64,000 nucleotides of DNA from contig CALFXE010000014.1 in assembly GCA_937927845.1 (NCBI GenBank), forward strand, positions 7,575 through 71,574. The letters run 5' to 3'. Below the pieces are notes generated by a model. That model was not told the origin of the DNA, made no database searches, and saw nothing but the letters and a program-made list of their open reading frames with translations. The stretch's first letter is position 1, and each line of letters starts with the position of its first letter. The position numbers and the translations under genes are program-made. The DNA comes from an uncultured Paludibacter sp. Its GTDB lineage: Bacteria; Bacteroidota; Bacteroidia; Bacteroidales; Paludibacteraceae. Positions 55,449 through 61,908 of this stretch are shown piece after piece.

Positions 55449-57065
55449 TTGAAACAATTTGACATGCTTAAATTCATCAGACTTCATATAAATCTTTCAA
55501 TAAATTTAAAGGTTTCTATAACTATTCTCTCTGTATTTATTTTACAATCATGTGCTTTATTGGCTCAAACTCCATCATATCCTGTAAAAAAAATTAATGG
55601 AGTAGAATGTATTGTATATGTCGTGCAGCCAAGAGAAGGCTTTTACAGAATAAGCAAAAACTTCAATACCACTGAGGCAATAATCAAAGAATACAATCCA
55701 GTAGCTGAAAATGGGTTAAAATCAGGTATGGAAATTTATATTCCTATTTCGAATCAAAATCAGCCAAAAGATGGGTTTATGGAGCATAAGGTAGAGAAAA
55801 AACAAACAATTTTCAGCATAAGAAAGAAATATAATATCACAGAAGCCGAGCTTATTGAAGCTAATCCTGCATTAAAGGAAAGAGCGTTACAAACAGGTGA
55901 AATCCTAAAAATACCTGTAAATAAGAAGATTGATGATAGCAAATCGAATGAACCTATTATTAAAAGTGAAGATATTAAAGAAAACCTTACAGAAAAAAAT
56001 AATAATCTACAGAAAAACAATATCAATGGCATATTAAACAATAAAACAAAAGAGCAGAAGCATTTTAATATTGCATTTTTATTACCTTTTATGTTAGACC
56101 AGAAGGCAGAAACAACTGATAAAAGGTTTATTGAATTTTATGCCGGTTCGTTAGTGGCAATTAATGAATTAAAAGAGAAAGGTTATAATTTTGATATTTT
56201 CACTTATGATGTTGAAAAGTCGGATGTAAAAATGATGGAGGTATTGCAAGACACCAATCTTTATAACATGAATCTGATTATTGGTCCGGCATACTCTAAT
56301 CAGATTTCTTTAGCATGTGATTTTGCTCGTATCAATAGAATTAAAACTCTAATTCCATTTTCATCTAAAATTATTGATATTGAGACTAATAAGTATATAT
56401 ATCAGTTTAATCCAGGACAAGATTTAGAAATACAGAAGTTACAATCTATCATTTTAAATGAAGGAGTTGACAGTAATATCATTTTTGCTGATGTTAATAA
56501 ATTAAACACTTATGATGATGGATATTATCGCTCTCAGACATTAAAGAAGTTCATGGATGATAATCTGATGAACTATACGACATTAAATTTAGATGTAGAT
56601 TCATTGTACTTAATCAGACAATCGCTTAACCCTTTAAAAGAGAATATCGTTTTTTTCAACACATCAAGAATTAATTATGTAAATCTCTTTTTAAGGGAGT
56701 TTTCTCGTTTGTCATACACTACAAATTTAAAATTTTACGAGCCATATTCGTGGAGAACCATCAAGACTGAAAAGCCTCGTTCATTCTATCTTTCAACTTT
56801 CAAGTCAGAATACCCGGAAGATTTGTATGAAAACTACTCAAATAATTTTTCATCTATTTTTGATTGGATTTCTTCAAATGAATCGCCACGTTATGATTTG
56901 TTAGGGTATGATTTGATCAATTACTTTATAAACTATATTTTGCAAAATAACAATTCGACACAAGCAACATATCCATATTCTGAAGGTATTCAGTCAAATA
57001 TTCAATTTGAGAAAATATCAATAGATGGTGGATATATCAATAACACATTAAACCATTACGAATAA
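55449..57065 (+). CDS. LysM-domain protein with periplasmic receptor-like C-domain
   Basis: 538 residues. A hydrophobic signal (ITILSVFILQSCALLAQ) contains a possible lipobox (LQSC). Two LysM motifs follow (VVQPREGFYRISKNFNTTEA, about 58-100; HKVEKKQTIFSIRKKYNITE, about 112-155). After a Asn/Lys-rich linker comes a type 1 periplasmic-binding/ABC receptor-like fold (NIAFLLPFMLDQKAE ... IIGPAYSNQISLACDF). It probably anchors at peptidoglycan. Its stop overlaps the ATG of the barrel protein by one base, so the two are coupled. I do not know its ligand. Confidence 0.85.
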   Translation: MKQFDMLKFIRLHINLSINLKVSITILSVFILQSCALLAQTPSYPVKKINGVECIVYVVQPREGFYRISKNFNTTEAIIKEYNPVAENGLKSGMEIYIPISNQNQPKDGFMEHKVEKKQTIFSIRKKYNITEAELIEANPALKERALQTGEILKIPVNKKIDDSKSNEPIIKSEDIKENLTEKNNNLQKNNINGILNNKTKEQKHFNIAFLLPFMLDQKAETTDKRFIEFYAGSLVAINELKEKGYNFDIFTYDVEKSDVKMMEVLQDTNLYNMNLIIGPAYSNQISLACDFARINRIKTLIPFSSKIIDIETNKYIYQFNPGQDLEIQKLQSIILNEGVDSNIIFADVNKLNTYDDGYYRSQTLKKFMDDNLMNYTTLNLDVDSLYLIRQSLNPLKENIVFFNTSRINYVNLFLREFSRLSYTTNLKFYEPYSWRTIKTEKPRSFYLSTFKSEYPEDLYENYSNNFSSIFDWISSNESPRYDLLGYDLINYFINYILQNNNSTQATYPYSEGIQSNIQFEKISIDGGYINNTLNHYE

Positions 57066-57718
57066 TGCCTTTTTTAAAATCTAAAATACGATTTGTTATT
57101 CTATCGAGCTTTGTTTTGTTAGGATTCTTAGTTCAGGCACAACACAATGGCTTTAAGAATGAGGTTTATATCGGTGTGAATGCAGGCATGAATGGATCAA
57201 TGGTTTACTTTAAACCTGATGTGCCTCAAGGATATTTAGTAGGTCGACAAGGAGGCTTGGTTTTCAGATATATAAATGAAAAGAACGTAGGACTTCAAGC
57301 TGAAATAAATTATTCGGAAAGAGGTTGGAGTGAGATAAATAACTCGTTTGATAAAAGATTGAATTATATTGAAGTACCATTTTTAACCCATTTGTATTTT
57401 GGTAATAATGTACGTTTCTTTTTTAATTTAGGTCCTAAATTTAGTTATTTGATATCAGAAAAGACCTTATTAAATACTAATCCTTCATCCACTCAAGAAC
57501 AACATATTCAGGATGTTCAAAATAAATTTGATTATGGATTAGCTGCCGGCATTGGCTGTATGTTTAAAATAAAGAAACAAGTATTTCAACTTGAGAGCAG
57601 AGGAAATATCAGTGCAAACAATATTTTCTCAAATAATATTAAAGACTATTTCGACAATTCCCATCTTATACACGCATCCATTACAATAGGATGGTTAATG
57701 TCATTAAACAACAAATAA
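57065..57718 (+). CDS. Outer-membrane beta-barrel protein (PorT-like family)
   Basis: 217 residues: signal peptide (VILSSFVLLGFLVQAQ) and an eight-strand-type barrel in which strands alternate hydrophobic residues (EVYIGVNAGMNGSM, GLQAEINYSERGW, NYIEVPFLTHLYFG, RFFFNLGPKFSYLI). This is the outer-membrane beta-barrel domain family that includes T9SS PorT, but family membership alone does not prove a T9SS role. Coupled to the upstream LysM gene. Confidence 0.8.
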   Translation: MPFLKSKIRFVILSSFVLLGFLVQAQHNGFKNEVYIGVNAGMNGSMVYFKPDVPQGYLVGRQGGLVFRYINEKNVGLQAEINYSERGWSEINNSFDKRLNYIEVPFLTHLYFGNNVRFFFNLGPKFSYLISEKTLLNTNPSSTQEQHIQDVQNKFDYGLAAGIGCMFKIKKQVFQLESRGNISANNIFSNNIKDYFDNSHLIHASITIGWLMSLNNK

Positions 57719-57759
57719 CAAACTCTTTAGATTGCTATAAAAAAATAAAATTAGAGATT

Positions 57760-58248
57760 ATGAATCAACAAATTATTGAAACAAAAGTACATGTATATAA
57801 ATTTATTGAGTTAGAACCGGAGATACAAGTGCTGATTAATAAGGCAAAAGAGCAAATTAATAATGCTTACGCCCCATATTCTAATTTCTATGTCGGAGCA
57901 GCGGTATTACTTCAGAACGGTGCTCTATTCGAAGCTAATAATCAAGAAAACGCAGCATTTCCATCAGGATTATGTGCTGAAAGGGTAGCTTTATTTTATG
58001 CAAATGCGCAATATCCTAACGTGCCGGTAAAAGCCATCGCTGTAGCTGCCTTTTATGATCTTAATTTCGTTGAAGCTCCTATAACACCTTGTGGTGCATG
58101 TCGACAAGTCTTGCTTGAATCAGAGATAAGATTTGAAAATGAAATCGACATATACATGTATGGTAAGGAACATATATATCATGTATCAAATGCAAAGCAA
58201 CTTTTGCCATTAAGTTTTGGAAAAGAACGTTTAGAACATCACGATTGA
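57760..58248 (+). CDS. cdd: Cytidine deaminase
   Basis: 162 residues from the ATG at 57760 (MNQQIIETKVHVYKFIE); the in-frame ATG at 57691 lies inside the preceding gene. Deaminates cytidine/deoxycytidine in pyrimidine salvage. Zinc and catalytic residues in LCAERVALF (Cys, Glu) and PCGACRQVL (two Cys), with the substrate block AYAPYSNFYVGAAVL. Follows the barrel gene by 41 bp. Confidence 0.95.
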   Translation: MNQQIIETKVHVYKFIELEPEIQVLINKAKEQINNAYAPYSNFYVGAAVLLQNGALFEANNQENAAFPSGLCAERVALFYANAQYPNVPVKAIAVAAFYDLNFVEAPITPCGACRQVLLESEIRFENEIDIYMYGKEHIYHVSNAKQLLPLSFGKERLEHHD

Positions 58249-58259
58249 TATAATTTTTT

Positions 58260-58304
58260 TATCTTTGCATCGCTTTTAGAAAAGCTCACTATCCTGCACA
58301 GGAT
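58260..58304 (+). promoter_or_regulatory. proS -7 element and double hairpin leader
   Basis: TATCTTTG (58260-58267) is followed at once by two perfect small hairpins: GCTTTT-AG-AAAAGC (58272-58285) and ATCCTG-CA-CAGGAT (58291-58304). These would be the first nucleotides of the proS transcript, 33 nt before the ATG. They may stabilise the mRNA end or regulate translation. Confidence 0.4.
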
Positions 58305-58336
58305 TCACTGAAAATATTTTTAGATTTACGCATAAA

Positions 58337-59818
58337 ATGGCAAAAGAACTTAAAGAACTTACTTCAAGGAGTGAGAATTACTCACAATGGTATAATGATT
58401 TGGTAATCAAGGCAGACCTTGCTGAAAACTCAGCAGTAAGAGGCTGTATGGTTATCAAACCTTACGGTTACGCAATATGGGAAAAAATGCAGGCTGAATT
58501 AGACAGAATGTTTAAAGAAACAGGACATGTAAATGCATATTTTCCTCTTTTCATACCAAAATCATTTTTGAGCAAAGAAGCTGATCATGTAGAAGGTTTC
58601 GCCAAAGAATGTGCAGTAGTTACACATTACAGATTAAAAAACAGTTCAGACGGCAGGGGGTTGATTGTTGACCCTGAAGCTAAACTCGAAGAAGAGTTGA
58701 TAGTTCGCCCGACATCAGAGACTATCATTTGGAATACATATAAAAACTGGATACAATCATATCGTGATCTTCCTATATTAGTCAACCAATGGGCAAATGT
58801 GGTACGTTGGGAAATGCGCACACGTTTATTTTTACGTACCGCTGAATTCTTATGGCAAGAGGGACATACAGCACATGCTACAGAAGAAGAGGCAGTAGAA
58901 GAATCCATAAAGATGATGAATGTATATGCCGATTTTGCAGAGAACTTTATGGGAGTGCCTGTGGTAAAAGGTACAAAAACAGCAAATGAACGTTTTGCAG
59001 GTGCTTTAGAAACATTCTGTATAGAAGCTTTAATGCAAGATGGCAAAGCATTACAAGCCGGCACATCTCATTTCTTGGGTCAGAATTTTGCAAAAGCTTT
59101 CGATGTTACTTTCTTGGATAAATCAAACAAACTTGATTATGTATGGGCAAGTTCATGGGGCGTTTCAACAAGATTAATGGGTGCGTTAATAATGACACAC
59201 TCTGATGATAATGGCTTGGTACTACCTCCTAAATTAGCTCCATATCAAGTTGTTATAGTTCCGATTTACAAAAACGAAGAGCAACTGACAAGTATCACTC
59301 AAAAAGTCAATGACATAATTGCAAAATTAAAATCAAAAGGAATAAGTGTAAAATACGATAGTAGCGACACAAAGAAACCAGGTTGGAAGTTTGCCGAATA
59401 TGAATTAAAAGGGGTTCCGGTGCGACTTGCAATTGGAGCACGTGACCTTGAAAATGGAACTATAGAAGTTGCGAGACGTGATAAACTCAGCAAAGAAACT
59501 GTTTCATTAGAAAATATCGAAGATTATATTGCTGATTTATTGGATGATATTCAACATAATATTTTCCAAAAAGCTTTAGATTTCCGTACTTCGGTTACAA
59601 GAGAAGTCAACTCTTATGATGAATTTAAAGAAGAGATTGAAAAAGGAGGATTTCTTTTATGTCATTGGGACGGCACATCTGAGACAGAAGAAAAGATTAA
59701 AGAAGAAACTAAGGCAACAATCAGATGTATACCTTTTGATGGAGACAAAACTCCCGGTAAATGTATGGTAACAGGCGCACCTTCAACACAAAGAGTGATT
59801 TTTGCAAGAGCGTATTAA
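58337..59818 (+). CDS. proS: Prolyl-tRNA synthetase
   Basis: Charges tRNA-Pro. 493 residues, the shorter archaeal/eukaryotic-type ProRS common in Bacteroidota, lacking the bacterial editing insertion. Class II motifs: motif 1 in the GYAIWEKMQAELDRMFK region, motif 2 in VVRWEMRTRLFLRTAEFLWQEGH, motif 3 in SSWGVSTRLMGALIMTHSDD. A C-terminal anticodon-binding domain (YQVVIVPIYKNEEQL) and ProRS C-terminal extension ending RVIFARAY follow. Confidence 0.96.
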   Translation: MAKELKELTSRSENYSQWYNDLVIKADLAENSAVRGCMVIKPYGYAIWEKMQAELDRMFKETGHVNAYFPLFIPKSFLSKEADHVEGFAKECAVVTHYRLKNSSDGRGLIVDPEAKLEEELIVRPTSETIIWNTYKNWIQSYRDLPILVNQWANVVRWEMRTRLFLRTAEFLWQEGHTAHATEEEAVEESIKMMNVYADFAENFMGVPVVKGTKTANERFAGALETFCIEALMQDGKALQAGTSHFLGQNFAKAFDVTFLDKSNKLDYVWASSWGVSTRLMGALIMTHSDDNGLVLPPKLAPYQVVIVPIYKNEEQLTSITQKVNDIIAKLKSKGISVKYDSSDTKKPGWKFAEYELKGVPVRLAIGARDLENGTIEVARRDKLSKETVSLENIEDYIADLLDDIQHNIFQKALDFRTSVTREVNSYDEFKEEIEKGGFLLCHWDGTSETEEKIKEETKATIRCIPFDGDKTPGKCMVTGAPSTQRVIFARAY

Positions 59819-59937
59819 TAAATGCATCAAATCTATGACCGTACCAAATTGACAGAGGAAAAGATTGCAAATAACCCCATTTTGTTAGAAAAATAAAAAA
59901 TCAAAATAAATCCTGATCGGTTTATTTTTTTTAGTAT

Positions 59938-60138
59938 ATGTGCAGCATGAATACAGCAGGGCAGACAAAAATAAACTCTTTATTACAAAAACTTCCGTCG
60001 GGAGCATTGTATTTTGGTTCATGGCTGAACAAAAACGGCATTTCTTATTCCCTGCAAAGACATTACCGTAATTCTCAATGGCTTACGGTGATAGATAAAG
60101 GCGTAATGTACAGAACAGGAGAAAAACCTACTTTGTGA
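59938..60138 (+). pseudogene. Truncated AbiEi-family antitoxin (N-terminal domain remnant)
   Basis: 66 residues, or 63 from the ATG at 59947. The sequence INSLLQKLPSGALYFGSWL...GISYSLQRHYRNSQWL...GVMYRTGEKP resembles the N-terminal winged-helix domain of type IV AbiEi antitoxins, which are usually about 200-270 residues. It stops in the middle of the domain. No continuation is seen in other frames downstream, and no AbiEii toxin gene follows. A 24-codon ORF (59822-59896) just before it is unrecognised. Probably a decayed toxin-antitoxin remnant; a small regulatory protein is a less likely alternative. Confidence 0.6.
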
Positions 60139-60166
60139 GAAGAACCGCAAATGTACGCAAACATTC

Positions 60167-60195
60167 GTAGAGACGTCCAAATTGGGCGTCTCTAC
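60167..60195. repeat. 29-bp near-perfect palindrome GTAGAGACG...CGTCTCTAC
   Basis: A 14-bp stem with one G-T-type mismatch and a 1-nt centre, 28 bp after the AbiEi remnant. Similar GTAGAGACG palindromes are, to my recollection, dispersed in many Bacteroidota genomes. It could be a REP-like element or a terminator without T-tract. Confidence 0.65.
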
Positions 60196-60470
60196 ATATG
60201 GGAAATAAATAAATCAAATAGCCAAATAAATCACGTAGAGTAGGTAAGGGCATTTCAGACCCCCTTTTCCCTATCTGCTCAATACCTCTATCCTTAGATA
60301 AAAGCACCGCAGGATAGTTTGATAAATACTCCTGTTAGTCCCTGCCGGTGGGTCAAGTATATGTTTTAGGCAAAGCTCGTTGCTTATCGACTTTTATGAG
60401 TTTAACATAATCCACCATCTTGTATATAGTTTGATGTTTAGGTTTGTTGACACAATGCGCCTTTGTGTCC
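60196..60470. other. Intergenic stretch with no recognised gene
   Basis: Between the palindrome and the FISUMP lipoprotein I see no credible gene. A 7-bp inverted pair GACACAA/TTGTGTC (60449-60455, 60463-60469) lies just after the convergent gene's stop but lacks a T-tract. Short ORFs on the plus strand here are shadows. Confidence 0.5.
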
Positions 60471-61856
60471 CTAATCATCATCAGTGCGCACATTATCCCT
60501 TACGCAACGAACAGAAAAACCATACTCCTTATGGTAGCCGCCTCTGTTTACACTGCTGCTATCGTAGTACACGTTACTGCCCGATGCGCTCGTTGCAGTG
60601 CTCTCCGTAGCACTCCACCAGTAACCGCCGTAGCCAATGTTGTTGAACGTACCATCGATGGGATTACGGCAGCCACCCGGAAAGGCTGTAAATCCATATT
60701 CATTGGTAGCTCCTTTATTAGGACTTTTCCAATGCTCAGTGCCAGTTTCTTTTAAAATACCACCAGCTATTTGATAACCATCTTCAAGATAATGTGTTAA
60801 ATCATCCCAGTCAACATGAGTAGATACATGCCAACCTTTAGGACAAAGCTTGTCCGTTTCAACTGCATACCAATTATACAAGGCACCATAGATATTACCA
60901 TAGGTAGATTGGTCATTTTCATACCAACAATATGCATGAGTTGTACGATTAGTCCAATAATCTTGGTTAGTTACCAAAGGAATCTCAGTGCCATCGCTAT
61001 ACTTTGTAGTTCGAAGATTTTCTGCAAACCACTCTTTACCAAGAAAATAAACTGTTTTGTATTTATAACCATTATATGTTATGGTTGATGAACCAACGCT
61101 ATCTATAACAATTGTATCCTTTAAGCATCGAATAGAGCGCCCAGAAGACTCTTGTTCGTGGTAATACGACACTCTTTCTCCTCCTATAGAACGAAGCCAT
61201 CTTTCTAGTCCATAAATAGATATTGTCAAAGTATTACTCCACCAAGAACCGTTAAATCCGTTTTTATAGAATTCTCCTCCTAAACGCTCACCACCTGGAA
61301 GAGCTGTAAATCCATATTCATTAGTTGCCACATTAGGGTGATTCCAATGTTCAGTGCCAGTTTCTTTTAATTTTACGGCTGCTGCTTCTGGTCCTCCTAA
61401 ATAATCGACTAATCTTTTCCATTCAATTTCAGTTGGCACATGCCAACCCTCAGGACAAAGTTGACCAGTTTTTACTGCATAACCATTATAGAGTCTACCA
61501 TAAGTATAGACATCGCCTGGATTACAGTAAGCACCGGTTTGGCGATAATAGTAAATTAATTCCATCCATTCAAATCGATCTTCCACTAAAGGAATATCAG
61601 TGCCGTCATTGTACTTGGTGGTTTTCAAGTTTTCAGCCATCCATACTTGATTACCTATTCTAACGGTTTTGTATTTGTTGCCATCAGCATCTTCTATAGT
61701 TTCTCCATAAAGATAATTCACATCAGAATCTGGGTTTGGGTTTTGATCTTGATTTTGATCTGAGTTCGGGTTAATTAATTCATCACAAGCGATAAGGATA
61801 AAAAGTATTGTTCCCGCTATGAAAAGCAGGTTAAAAAATTGTTTTTTTGTTTTCAT
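60471..61856 (-). CDS. Lipoprotein with two FISUMP (fib_succ_major) domains
   Basis: 461 residues with lipoprotein signal (LLFIAGTILFILIACDE) and an N/D/P/Q-rich linker (NPNSDQNQDQNPNPDSD). Two homologous domains of about 195 residues follow. Each has the order YKTVRIGNQVWMAENLKTTKY or its variant, LYNGYAVKTGQLCPEGWHVP, LKETGTEHW, NEYGFTALPGG, and a closing SIRCLKD/SVRCVRD. This is the Fibrobacter succinogenes major paralogous domain, which occurs on surface proteins of Bacteroidota and Fibrobacteres. Its function is unknown. Confidence 0.88.
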   Translation of the reverse strand: MKTKKQFFNLLFIAGTILFILIACDELINPNSDQNQDQNPNPDSDVNYLYGETIEDADGNKYKTVRIGNQVWMAENLKTTKYNDGTDIPLVEDRFEWMELIYYYRQTGAYCNPGDVYTYGRLYNGYAVKTGQLCPEGWHVPTEIEWKRLVDYLGGPEAAAVKLKETGTEHWNHPNVATNEYGFTALPGGERLGGEFYKNGFNGSWWSNTLTISIYGLERWLRSIGGERVSYYHEQESSGRSIRCLKDTIVIDSVGSSTITYNGYKYKTVYFLGKEWFAENLRTTKYSDGTEIPLVTNQDYWTNRTTHAYCWYENDQSTYGNIYGALYNWYAVETDKLCPKGWHVSTHVDWDDLTHYLEDGYQIAGGILKETGTEHWKSPNKGATNEYGFTAFPGGCRNPIDGTFNNIGYGGYWWSATESTATSASGSNVYYDSSSVNRGGYHKEYGFSVRCVRDNVRTDDD

Positions 61857-61908
61857 AATGATTGAATTTTAAAAGATTGTTGTTATTTTATGTACATAAA
61901 TCACGTTA

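Noticed and set aside
60441..60470. Terminator for the FISUMP lipoprotein gene
   Set aside because: The GACACAA/TTGTGTC pair touches the stop codon and lacks a T-tract on the minus strand.
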